From contig JAGPUQ010000002.1 of the NCBI GenBank assembly GCA_018069525.1, forward strand, positions 62,001-126,000: a stretch of 64,000 bases of DNA. The letters are read 5' to 3'. Positions 44,660-52,496 of this stretch are shown in pieces. How positions within the stretch are numbered: position 1 is the stretch's first letter; each line of letters starts with the position of its first letter. This DNA is from Porticoccaceae bacterium. Lineage in GTDB: Bacteria; Pseudomonadota; Gammaproteobacteria; Pseudomonadales; Porticoccaceae. A program made the position numbers and the translations under genes. The notes under the pieces are model-generated. The model saw nothing but the letters and a program-made list of their open reading frames with translations, was not told where the DNA came from and made no database searches.

Positions 44660-45190
44660 CTAAGAAGTTCGAAGTGAGCCATTACCAATACTCCAAAGTT
44701 TGTTTTTATCTAAACAAATAGTTTCCGTGTTTATAAATGCAATTACGTTTTTTGCCTCCGCAACCAAGATATTAACTTTGCTTAAGGTTGTTCTGGATTC
44801 AAATTCAGATGACAAGTTACCCATAGCGCACTTTAAATTGTTTTGGGGTTTTCGCACCTTCTTCGATACTGAAATAGTTCTACCATGGGCAATCATATCT
44901 CTAAGTTGAAACAGTTCTGCAAAATGATGTTTCAATTCGCCATTTAGATTTACGTTAAGTTTCTTTAGCTTCTGCTCATAATTCGGTCGGTCAATTTTAT
45001 CCCATTCATGCCAGTCGTCATCTTGTTCCTTACCAACGTGATTTATAAAAGCCTCAATAGAGAATGCTGAAAAAGCCACTGCAGCAACTAAATTCCATCG
45101 TTGGCCCAATGAGTGCTCTTGCGCCATTGATACGAAGTGCTCTGCTGCTTTAATGTTTTCAGCATATGTATTGTAAGTAAAGTAGTCCAT
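44660..45190 (-). CDS. Integron-cassette gene: HEPN-like protein (putative)
   Basis: A 176-residue protein. LFQLRDMIAHGRTISV contains R-D-M-I-A-H, the RxxxxH motif of HEPN nucleases, preceded by helices VAAVAFSAFSIEAFINHVG and ELKHHFAELFQL, as in HEPN four-helix bundles. It begins 11 bases after the R' end of the attC at 45201-45272, the classic cassette spacing, and its stop TAG lies in the GCCTAAC core site of the attC that follows. A restriction/RNase or toxin role is plausible, but no toxin-antitoxin partner is seen. The motif has not been verified by structure prediction. Confidence 0.6.
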   Translation of the reverse strand: MDYFTYNTYAENIKAAEHFVSMAQEHSLGQRWNLVAAVAFSAFSIEAFINHVGKEQDDDWHEWDKIDRPNYEQKLKKLNVNLNGELKHHFAELFQLRDMIAHGRTISVSKKVRKPQNNLKCAMGNLSSEFESRTTLSKVNILVAEAKNVIAFINTETICLDKNKLWSIGNGSLRTS

Positions 45191-45200
45191 TTTTATGGAG

Positions 45201-45272
45201 GCCTAACGTTTAAGCTGTGCGGCGCAAACGAAGCGCAGCGTAGTTTGCGTCCGAACGAGCGCTTTGTTAGGC
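45201..45272 (-). other. attC recombination site of an integron cassette
   Basis: A 72-bp imperfect palindrome with core sites GCCTAAC (45201-45207) and GTTAGGC (45266-45272). An inner stem CGGCGCAAAC (45220-45229) pairs with GTTTGCGTCCG (45243-45253) leaving one unpaired T, the extrahelical base expected of a folded attC. The cassette gene at 45267 has its TAA stop inside the right core, as is usual. This is the clearest evidence that cassettes from an integron lie here without an integrase. Confidence 0.88.
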
Positions 45273-45689
45273 GTTTTTCCACTCATACCTAAATGCTTCT
45301 TTCATGTTGCCTGCCCATGAGACGAGTTTTCTTCCAAGCTCATTGATTGTTGCGGGCTCGGACTCCATATAGAAATGCCCCTGAGCTTGCGACGGTGGGT
45401 CTAGGCGATTATCAAACTTGAATTCAATAACCGAATGCCCGACATTATCCAAAACAACGGCACCCAGAGATAAAAAGCAGTAATACTTTGGATCTTCTCC
45501 ATACTCAATTTTTACTACATCGTTCTTGCTTTTAGGGAATTCTTGGAGTTTTTTCCCAAATTCTATGAAATCTTCAGGGTAAGTATAAAAGTCTTGTTTA
45601 CCTACCTGGGTATCATTAGATGCCCGTACATCTAACTGCACCATTTCATCATCGTCTGTCCATATTCTTTCAATTTCTATAAATGGCAT
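45267..45689 (-). CDS. Integron-cassette gene of unknown function
   Basis: A 140-residue soluble acidic protein, without signal or membrane segments. Sequences such as FIEIERIWTDDDEMVQLDVRAS and GKKLQEFPKSKNDVVKIEYG suggest a compact alpha/beta fold, but I do not recognise a family. Its TAA stop overlaps the attC R'' core GCCTAAC, and a GCCTAAC (45702-45708, R' on the minus strand) lies 12 bases ahead of its start. Both are hallmarks of a cassette. Possible role in stress or as an immunity/antitoxin protein is speculation. Confidence 0.6.
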   Translation of the reverse strand: MPFIEIERIWTDDDEMVQLDVRASNDTQVGKQDFYTYPEDFIEFGKKLQEFPKSKNDVVKIEYGEDPKYYCFLSLGAVVLDNVGHSVIEFKFDNRLDPPSQAQGHFYMESEPATINELGRKLVSWAGNMKEAFRYEWKNA

Positions 45690-45723
45690 GTTTTTTTATA
45701 CGCCTAACTATTAATAAACGCCC

Positions 45724-45944
45724 TAGTCGGCATATGTTCCCAACCTAAGACTAGTCGGTATATGTACCGGGTTTGGAGAGATATGCAGAGTAGTCGGTAT
45801 ATCATTCCCTGGCACCGTTAGAATTGAGCTTCCACTGTATTGATATTTAAGAATAAATCAACGACGTTTATTTTTCGTCTAAATGAACTCCCAAGGCTCA
45901 ATTAAGTGGTTTTTCCACATACACCTGACCGGTCGGCATATGTT
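45724..45944. repeat. Four dispersed copies of the motif TAGTCGGYATATG
   Basis: Copies: TAGTCGGCATATGT (45724-45737), TAGTCGGTATATGT (45752-45765), TAGTCGGTATATC (45791-45803) and CGGTCGGCATATGTT (45930-45944). Three are followed by a pyrimidine/purine stretch with a double C. Spacing is 28, 39 and ~139 bp. Arrays like this are found at the ends of IS21-type elements as transposase-binding sites, but no istA/istB gene is present, so a remnant is the most that can be said. Confidence 0.7.
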
Positions 45945-46096
45945 GCCAGAGCAAACATCGCTGACTGCTCCGCAAGCTGTTGATTTTGGGAATAATAACT
46001 TGGTTCGTTTACATAATAGACAACATCACAAGCCAAAATAAATATTTAACGCGATTAAATATACAGTTTTAATGGTAGGGGAAACGCTATCAATAT

Positions 46097-46263
46097 CTAG
46101 GGAACCTCTGATTAATTCATGAACTCGTATCTTGTGTCCAAAATACCCAGTTTTTTCGTTGCAAATCTTCGCAATAACTCGTTATTACGTGCGATTTACG
46201 CCTCAAACCTGAATATTTTGAATCACATTCTACTTCGTCCAGAATTAGTCAGAGATTCCCTAG
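46097..46263. mobile_element. MITE with IS5-like terminal inverted repeats
   Basis: CTAG at 46097-46100 and 46260-46263 is a possible 4-bp target duplication of YTAR type, as made by IS5-group elements. Inside it, GGGAACCTCTGATTAATTC (46101-46118) pairs with the reverse complement of GAATTAGTCAGAGATTCCC (46242-46259): 16 of 18 positions agree within the element, 20 of 22 with the flanking CTAG. The interior (159 bp in all) has no transposase gene and includes a palindrome around AACTCGTTATTACG. A full-length IS was not present in the window. Confidence 0.75.
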
Positions 46264-46302
46264 CCGTTGTTGCTCAAAATCACGTTTGGTGAGCAGATTT
46301 AT

Positions 46303-48075
46303 TTATCCTAAGCCAACGGTTTGAGCATTCTGGGTAGCATGGCTGGCGGCAATACTGCCAAAGGTTAGCGCTGGCCCCAAGGTGGCACCTCCGGCCCAAT
46401 AAGCGGGGCCAGAGAAAGAAGCAATGCAGTTACCTGCGCCATATAAACCCGGTATTGGCTGGCCTTCGGTATCTAACACCTGAGCGTGCTCATTGATTTT
46501 TGGGCCACCTTTGGTGTCGAGAGTGCCGGCGGCCATAATGACCGCGTAATAGGGGCCTGTGCTGGCGATGGGGTGCATGGTGGCGTTGGGATAGCTGTTC
46601 ACTGGTTGCCCTGGGCCAAAGAAGTGAAAGAACTGATCGATGGGCTGTTTGCCCCGTGAAAAATCTTTATCTGTGCCTGCGCTGGCGAACTGATTAAACC
46701 GTTCGATGGTTTTGTTGAGCTGATTAGAAAAATCTTCTTGTAAGGAAAAGCCGGCAGTTTCAGCTGCGATATCGAGTAGTTTTTTCTCGATGACCGCTGC
46801 GAGGGCTTCCAGAGTATCGGCGCTCATTACGTGAGAGGCGCTACTGCCCGTGGGGGGGATGGGCGCAAAACCGGCATATTGATCTGCGGTGCGTTGATCG
46901 TAAATCATAAACGACAATAGGTTCGGGTAGCTCGCGCTGACGGGATCCCATGCAAAGTGGGCTTGAGTGCGCTCGTTGTAGACAAATTTTTCATCGAAAA
47001 AGCGCTCGCCGTTTCGATTTACCTGAATCATGCTGTCGCCGGGACTGCACCAAATCCCAGTGGGAACGCTAGGATTGTCTAGCGCTTGTTCCAGCGGTAA
47101 TTGTGCCCACCAGGCATTATTCATATTGCCCAGCTGAGCGCCTGCCCTGGTGCCGATATGAACAAAGTCACCTTCGCAAGTGGGGGCGGCGCAACCGCCG
47201 AATACCGGGCCCTTTAAAAAATCCAGACGCATTTGTTTGTTGTGGGTAAAACCGCCGGTGGTAAATATCACACCGCGATTTGCTTTGATTTTATATAGGG
47301 TGCCGTCGCGTTTTTCCGCGACCAGGCCAATAGCTCGGCCGTTTTCATCTTGAATAAGCTGTTTTGCACGGTGGCGTGTTTTGACCGGAATACGTTTTTC
47401 CCGCAATGCTTCACCAAAGCGGCGCATCATTTCTGCACCGTTACCCATGGAGCCATCGGCCTGACGAGGCACGAGTGCACGCCCGGCAGGGGCTTTGTTT
47501 TCTGGGAGATGGGCAAAATAATCGGGCATAAAATGTTCGCCAGCTTTGAGGGCCATAAGCTGAAGTGCATCTTGCTGCTCTAAATCTTCAATAACTCGAT
47601 TAACGTTATCGTAATAGCGCTCCATCTGCCGATAGGCGCCTTCTTCAGCGCCGAAGTATTTTATTTCGGGGTTGTAGCTGGTGGGAAAACTTAAGCGGAT
47701 CATATATTTTAGGCAGTCTTCGCGTTTGTCCTCGAATCCGGCTTCGCGCATAAATTTATTGTTAGGCACCCAAATGCCACCGACGGATTTCGCTGCCGTA
47801 CCACCCAGCACTGGGGCTTTTTCAATAATCATCACCTGATTGCCGAGGGCATTGGCTGTAATGGCGGCACTGCAACCGGCGGCACCACCGCCGACCACAA
47901 GAATATCGACTTCGCTGTCCCAGTTAATTTCCTGGTGACGATCTTGCTGGTTTAGTCCTGTTGCAGCTAAGCTACCTGTCGCTAAACCGGTCGCCACTAG
48001 TCCGGTGGTTGCGCCACCTAAAAACTTGCGACGGGATTGATTGGTGTCTTTTGTATCCTTGGTGCCATCAGCCAT
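46303..48075 (-). CDS. Tat-exported FAD-dependent dehydrogenase (fumarate reductase / 3-ketosteroid dehydrogenase superfamily)
   Basis: A 590-residue flavoprotein. The N-terminus has a twin-arginine signal SRRKFLGGATTGL. After it comes the FAD motif VDILVVGGGAAGCSAA (~57-72), GGTAAKSVGGIWVP, and the GLYGAGNCIASFSGPAYW C-terminal FAD segment of the superfamily. There is no heme-binding CxxCH in this protein; the small cytochrome gene 44 bases upstream probably supplies the electron acceptor. This makes a periplasmic dehydrogenase or reductase likely, with unknown substrate (steroid- or enoate-like). It ends next to the MITE at the island border. Confidence 0.82.
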   Translation of the reverse strand: MADGTKDTKDTNQSRRKFLGGATTGLVATGLATGSLAATGLNQQDRHQEINWDSEVDILVVGGGAAGCSAAITANALGNQVMIIEKAPVLGGTAAKSVGGIWVPNNKFMREAGFEDKREDCLKYMIRLSFPTSYNPEIKYFGAEEGAYRQMERYYDNVNRVIEDLEQQDALQLMALKAGEHFMPDYFAHLPENKAPAGRALVPRQADGSMGNGAEMMRRFGEALREKRIPVKTRHRAKQLIQDENGRAIGLVAEKRDGTLYKIKANRGVIFTTGGFTHNKQMRLDFLKGPVFGGCAAPTCEGDFVHIGTRAGAQLGNMNNAWWAQLPLEQALDNPSVPTGIWCSPGDSMIQVNRNGERFFDEKFVYNERTQAHFAWDPVSASYPNLLSFMIYDQRTADQYAGFAPIPPTGSSASHVMSADTLEALAAVIEKKLLDIAAETAGFSLQEDFSNQLNKTIERFNQFASAGTDKDFSRGKQPIDQFFHFFGPGQPVNSYPNATMHPIASTGPYYAVIMAAGTLDTKGGPKINEHAQVLDTEGQPIPGLYGAGNCIASFSGPAYWAGGATLGPALTFGSIAASHATQNAQTVGLG

Positions 48076-48119
48076 GGTGGTGTCTCTTTTTAATTATCTT
48101 TAGTTATTTTTAATTGTCT

Positions 48120-48587
48120 TTAACTATCCGGGCCGCCCTGATTTATCCAGTCGATGATGACTTTCAGGTCCTGATCTTTCAAAGGACGGTGTCCCATTTC
48201 AGTTAAGGGCATTCCCGATCCTGAACCACCAGCCTCCACATGAGTGCCGAGTAATTTGTTAGCAAGATAGCTTGCCTCCGTATTATCGGGACTTACTCTC
48301 AACAAATCGGACTGGGTACTTTTTACGCCTACCAGATTGGCATAAGCTTCGCCGTTTTCTAGCACTAAGCCAGCTTGAGCAACTTCGAGCATATGGCATT
48401 GCACGCAATAGGTATCAAAAACCGGCTGTACGTCGAAGGATAGGGAAGGGCCTAGATCACCGGCTATCGAATTGACTGACAGTAGATTAACGGACAGTAA
48501 ATTGACCGACAGCAATAGCGCCAGGGAAAAACCAGTGCGCTTTGTAAGCAGATGCACTGTATGTAGATAAATTGTATGCAAAGACAT
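48120..48587 (-). CDS. c-type cytochrome, periplasmic
   Basis: A 155-residue protein with a long hydrophobic signal (residues ~15-42) and one heme site CVQCH; GSGSGMPLTEMG toward the C-terminus offers the axial Met. Length fits a monoheme cytochrome. The signal contains a threefold LLSVN repeat. The spacing (36 bases from HpaB-like gene, 44 to the flavoprotein) suggests one operon, and it may take electrons from the Tat-exported dehydrogenase. Planctomycete-type cytochromes use a similar CxxCH, but nothing else suggests them. Confidence 0.8.
   Translation of the reverse strand: MSLHTIYLHTVHLLTKRTGFSLALLLSVNLLSVNLLSVNSIAGDLGPSLSFDVQPVFDTYCVQCHMLEVAQAGLVLENGEAYANLVGVKSTQSDLLRVSPDNTEASYLANKLLGTHVEAGGSGSGMPLTEMGHRPLKDQDLKVIIDWINQGGPDS
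48471..48515. repeat. 15-bp tandem repeat in the cytochrome signal-peptide region
   Basis: Three units (48471-48485, 48486-48500, 48501-48515), written on the plus strand ATTGACTGACAGTAG, ATTAACGGACAGTAA and ATTGACCGACAGCAA. On the coding strand they encode LLSVN three times, in frame, lengthening the hydrophobic core of the signal peptide. Confidence 0.85.
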
Positions 48588-48623
48588 TTTACCTTTGAGA
48601 CCGTTTATTTATCTTTGAGCTTA

Positions 48624-50123
48624 TTAATCTTTGGCCAGGAGTTTATCTACCATCGCCTCGTATTCAAAGCGCTTGGGCGAGCGGTAAAACAACTGTTGGG
48701 CGAGGGCGGGGTCGCCAGCAAAAAAGATTTCGTAAATTTCCTGACGTCCACCGAACTCTGTCGCGACTGCATCCCAGGCGAGTTTCATCACCTGGACTCG
48801 TTCCCGCGCAGAGACGCCGGCACCTGACATGTAGCGTTCAAGATCGTCGGCAATGTCTGGGTTGCTAAAATCGGCTTCGGTTGCGGTCAATACCAGGCTG
48901 CTGCTGCCCATCAGGCGGATCACGTCGTTAACCTTGGCATTTACCTGTGGCACGAAGAAACGCAGCATTGCCATAGCAACGTTGCTTTGACCGGGGGAGC
49001 CAAACGCTGTCATAGCTTGTTTGGCAATGTCCTGTAAATCAAACTTAGGGTCGGTCTGACGAGCCAGTTCCTGAACGCTGCGCTCAGTGACTTCCTGGGC
49101 GCAGGCGGTGACCAGGCCGTCGGCAAGTTCGTTGAGACCAATTAATTCGCCGATCATTTCCTGGTAGCGCTGTACTTCGGAGCGACCCACAACATTGGCC
49201 ATCTTACTGGCCAGGCCGGTCATAAAACGCAATTTTCCTCGACCCCGGATGTTTGCCTGTAGTCCCAGATAACCGGGGTACATGGGCATCATCGTATTGT
49301 GGGCGACAATATCACCGGCGACGAACACGCGTTCCCAGGGTACGAACATATTATCGAATACCGCCAGCGCATCGCCTTCGTCATAGCGTTCGCTCAGTGG
49401 TCGGTCGAAGGTGCTACGGCCACGGGCATAGCTTTCCCGGGCAATAAATTTTAGTCCCTCGGTAGCCACCGGAACGGCAAAGCTGAGTGCCAGTTTTTCT
49501 TCACCCGGATGGCGCGGCATAAACGCGCCGACAAATAGTTCGTCGCTGACCGGAGCGAGGGTGGATAACATACGCGCCCCAGTTACGTAGATGCCCGCAT
49601 CGCTTTCCTTGACGATTTTCACCGTGCCGGAATCCATGACGCCTTTGCTGTAATCCCGTTTCGGATCGACCAGGGTGTGAGTCAGGCAGATATCGTTGTC
49701 GCGACAATATTCCCAGTAGGCAACGGCGTTCTCACCGAACTGTTTATCTTTGTGGCCCAGGACGTGGGGCGCGATCATGGCGATATCCGTCATAAAGGCG
49801 TTCATAAAATCTGGAGTGCGGCCCATTAAGCCAAAGGTTGATTCTTTGCGCAGGGTTTCACCTTCGACGCGCTGCGCCATAAGTTCCGGCGTAGTGGCCA
49901 CCAAAAATGAATTACTGACAGGCTGTCCGTCTTTGGGAGACTTAAAGGTATATTTACTTTGTAGCTCGGGATCGTGAAAGGCGTCGTAGTGCTCGGCAAG
50001 TGAGCGAATAATCCCCTGTAAGGGTGGGTAGGCGGTCACATCGCGTACCAGTTCCCCGGCAATATAGAGTGATCGCCCGTCCTTTAGCCCTTCGATGTAT
50101 TGTTGCCCGGTACGAATGCCCAT
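48624..50123 (-). CDS. 4-hydroxyphenylacetate 3-hydroxylase family flavoprotein (HpaB/PvcC-like)
   Basis: A 499-residue oxygenase of the HpaB/PvcC/4-hydroxybutyryl-CoA dehydratase fold. N-terminus IRTGQQYIEGLKDGRSLYIAGELVRDV is typical, as is FPLSER-like motif RGRSTFDRPLSERYDE and the DNMFVPWERVF segment. HpaB enzymes use FADH2 supplied by a reductase to hydroxylate phenols. No flavin reductase lies nearby. Upstream on the same strand is a thioesterase gene, and downstream the cytochrome and flavoprotein, so an aromatic acid or phenolic compound may be processed via CoA esters. The substrate is inference. Confidence 0.85.
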   Translation of the reverse strand: MGIRTGQQYIEGLKDGRSLYIAGELVRDVTAYPPLQGIIRSLAEHYDAFHDPELQSKYTFKSPKDGQPVSNSFLVATTPELMAQRVEGETLRKESTFGLMGRTPDFMNAFMTDIAMIAPHVLGHKDKQFGENAVAYWEYCRDNDICLTHTLVDPKRDYSKGVMDSGTVKIVKESDAGIYVTGARMLSTLAPVSDELFVGAFMPRHPGEEKLALSFAVPVATEGLKFIARESYARGRSTFDRPLSERYDEGDALAVFDNMFVPWERVFVAGDIVAHNTMMPMYPGYLGLQANIRGRGKLRFMTGLASKMANVVGRSEVQRYQEMIGELIGLNELADGLVTACAQEVTERSVQELARQTDPKFDLQDIAKQAMTAFGSPGQSNVAMAMLRFFVPQVNAKVNDVIRLMGSSSLVLTATEADFSNPDIADDLERYMSGAGVSARERVQVMKLAWDAVATEFGGRQEIYEIFFAGDPALAQQLFYRSPKRFEYEAMVDKLLAKD

Positions 50124-50198
50124 ATCTATTTCCTTTTTATAAGTTGTGTTGATATTAGTTATGTTGTCGTCAGTACTTTAAGGACTGACTATTAATAA

Positions 50199-50651
50199 TC
50201 AAGTCCTCTTGCGTTGCGTCGGCGGCGCGCCAGTTTTAACCATCATGGTTAAACGAGAGACACAGATTAATTTTTCATTGTCGTCGAAAATCAATATTTC
50301 CCAGACGTGGGTAGATTTGCCAATGTGCACGGGTTTAGCCGTGGCATATACGTGACCCGAGGATACTGCGCGTAAATGATTGGCGTTGATATCCAAGCCT
50401 ACGCAGTAGTTCTTTTCCATATCGATACATAACATCGAGGCGTGGCTGCCCACGGTTTCCGCTAGCAGACAGGACGCGCCGCCGTGGAGAATGCCGTAGG
50501 GCTGAGTGGTTTTTTCGTTAACCGGCATGCTTGCGGTGAGGTAATCGTCACCGAACTCGACAAAGACAATGTCGAGATGGTTAGAGGCACCGACAGAATG
50601 TTGGTTGTTGAGTGAATCCAGAGAGGGGATTTGATGCCAGATACTGCTCAT
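50199..50651 (-). CDS. PaaI-family hotdog thioesterase
   Basis: A 150-residue cytoplasmic hotdog protein. HGGASCLLAETVGSHAS (residues ~55-71) gives the HGG-xxx-E(T) catalytic helix of PaaI-type acyl-CoA thioesterases, and VGLDINANHLRAVSSGHVYATAKPVHIG the second strand block. It hydrolyses acyl- or hydroxyphenylacetyl-CoA thioesters. It is the first gene of the apparent operon with HpaB, cytochrome and flavoprotein, 75 bases before HpaB. Confidence 0.88.
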   Translation of the reverse strand: MSSIWHQIPSLDSLNNQHSVGASNHLDIVFVEFGDDYLTASMPVNEKTTQPYGILHGGASCLLAETVGSHASMLCIDMEKNYCVGLDINANHLRAVSSGHVYATAKPVHIGKSTHVWEILIFDDNEKLICVSRLTMMVKTGAPPTQRKRT

Positions 50652-50693
50652 ATTTAATCTCTTTAATAATAATGAAGCTGGTGTTGAGCGTGT

Positions 50694-52496
50694 TTATTGT
50701 GGGTAGAGGGTTTGCAGAGCTGTACCCTTGGACGATTTTTCATCAGGTCGATCTTGATTGATTTGTTTTAACAGGGCAAGTAGTTCATCTAGCTGTCCGC
50801 TGGCTGCTTGATTTCCCTCATTAGAGTATATGGTTTTATCCAGCCAGTTAAAGTGTTGCGCGAGCGCCGGCTGCGCCGATTTTGCGGCGACCTGTTGCAG
50901 GGTGACGATTTCCGGCGCGATCCAGTGCAGCCGCGCCCACTGGATGATGGCTTCTCTAAGCGCGGGTAAGGTGTCGGTTTTAGCCGCCTTGCTTACTGCT
51001 TTAAATGCCTTGGCGGTATCGGGCTGCTTAGTTTTCTGGGTCTTGTTCAGAGTCTTGTTCGGAGTTGCACCTCGACGCCACCAGAGCAAAACAAAAACCA
51101 GGGTGCTTAACAATAGCAAAATATTACTGCCCACTAACCAGGGATTAACATAGCTGTTTGACGGTTTAATGTTTTGGTCGGATACATTTGTTGACGAAGT
51201 TGCAGCGTTGTCCGTATTAGCAGGAGTGGTAGTCGGATTTTCAATGGTAATGCCTACCGCCGGTAGCACCTCAAAAGTTTCACCGGGGAGCAGGGTATCG
51301 CGAAAACGCTCAGCTTCGGTGTCCCACCAGCGCAGTTTGATTTCGGGCAGGTGTAGGGTGCCTGCTTGAGTTGGCACAATAGCCATGGCTTCGATACGCG
51401 TGCCGGTAACTCCGTCGGAAGAAAGGCTATCTTCGATGCTCGGCTGATCGGGATAGAGTCGGTAATTTTGATGGCTAGTAATGCCCAAGGGTTGCAATTG
51501 GGTTGCGGTCAAACCTTCAGCGGTAACAGTAACGGTGCGGGTGATAGGCTCGCCTACGGTTGCTTCCTTGCTCAGTGAATTACCTGATGCACTGTTAGCG
51601 GGGCTCCAGGTCTGAGTTAACTGTAAATTTTTTGCCGGTAGCCAGTGGTCTGAATTTTCGAGAGGCGGCGCAGGTTTCACCTTTAGAGTTTGAGCTTGGG
51701 AATGCAGGTAAGTGGATTTACCTCTAGGGTCAAAAAAATTATCAAAGCGGCTGCGACTTTCAACGACCGAGACGTTAAAACGTAGCGCTGGAATTTCTAT
51801 TTCACCACTGCGTTCGGGGAAGAGAGCGTAGCGGGATTCGACGACCCTATACGCCTGGGAACCAATTTGCTTGCGGTATTGTTGTTTATCCGACACCTGA
51901 ATTACCTTAGTGTCGGCAATTTCAAAGTCGTTAATTGAATAACCATTTAATGAAACGCGGGTGTAAAGCCTGACGGTGAGCAGGGCTTGCTCTTGTACAT
52001 AAACACTATTCTTATCCAGAACAACTTCGGCAAACAGGGGTTTGTCGTCATCGATAGACTGGCCTGGTTTGGCAGAATCATAGCGAATCGTTAATTCAAT
52101 GGCGTCGCTGCTTTCTCCATTAAAATGAAAGGTAGGAATAACAGCCGACCCCGGGCCTTTTGGCAATAGAGTCATTTGCCAGGTGGTGGTGGCCGTGACG
52201 CTGCCGTTGATCATGGATACCTGGCTTTGCTGACTTTTATCTATGATTTCAAACTGATGATTAAGCGCAGAGAAATCCGGCTCACCGCTGGCCTGGCCAG
52301 AGTAGCTAACAATCAAATTAATGGTTTCGCTAACACTAAGTTCTGTGCGACCTACCTTCGAGGTCAGCTCGGCGGCCTGTGCTGAAATTGAAGCTAACAG
52401 CATTAAGACAAGCGCGGACAGAAAAAATAGTATCCGGAAGGGATTCGATTTAATGAATCGTTGCTGTGCTTGCTGTGATTGTTGCGGCGTTACCAA
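50694..52496 (-). CDS. batD: BatD family oxygen-tolerance protein
   Basis: A 600-residue exported protein. A signal peptide (cleavage near AQAAELTSKVG, residue ~40) precedes tandem beta-rich BatD domains (GRTELSVSETINLIVSYSG, VYVQEQALLTVRLYTR, VGEPITRTVTVTAEGL), then a membrane helix (PWLVGSNILLLLSTLVFVLLWW, ~452-473) and a cytoplasmic C-terminal helical domain. Bat proteins support aerotolerance or envelope integrity, but their molecular role is not defined. The start overlaps the BatB/C stop by seven bases. It is the last gene of the Moxr-Bat operon. Confidence 0.9.
   Translation of the reverse strand: MVTPQQSQQAQQRFIKSNPFRILFFLSALVLMLLASISAQAAELTSKVGRTELSVSETINLIVSYSGQASGEPDFSALNHQFEIIDKSQQSQVSMINGSVTATTTWQMTLLPKGPGSAVIPTFHFNGESSDAIELTIRYDSAKPGQSIDDDKPLFAEVVLDKNSVYVQEQALLTVRLYTRVSLNGYSINDFEIADTKVIQVSDKQQYRKQIGSQAYRVVESRYALFPERSGEIEIPALRFNVSVVESRSRFDNFFDPRGKSTYLHSQAQTLKVKPAPPLENSDHWLPAKNLQLTQTWSPANSASGNSLSKEATVGEPITRTVTVTAEGLTATQLQPLGITSHQNYRLYPDQPSIEDSLSSDGVTGTRIEAMAIVPTQAGTLHLPEIKLRWWDTEAERFRDTLLPGETFEVLPAVGITIENPTTTPANTDNAATSSTNVSDQNIKPSNSYVNPWLVGSNILLLLSTLVFVLLWWRRGATPNKTLNKTQKTKQPDTAKAFKAVSKAAKTDTLPALREAIIQWARLHWIAPEIVTLQQVAAKSAQPALAQHFNWLDKTIYSNEGNQAASGQLDELLALLKQINQDRPDEKSSKGTALQTLYPQ

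Larger units (their letters stand above)
45690..46302. other. Island gap: partial attC, motif array and MITE, no gene
   Basis: This 613-bp stretch holds a GCCTAAC core (45702-45708) that belongs to a truncated attC, a four-copy TAGTCGGYATATG array (45724-45944), a 159-bp MITE (46101-46259) and no credible ORF. It forms the right border of the accessory island next to the FAD dehydrogenase gene. Confidence 0.7.

Noticed and set aside
45724-45944. CRISPR array
   Set aside because: The repeats are short and irregularly spaced without constant spacers or cas genes.
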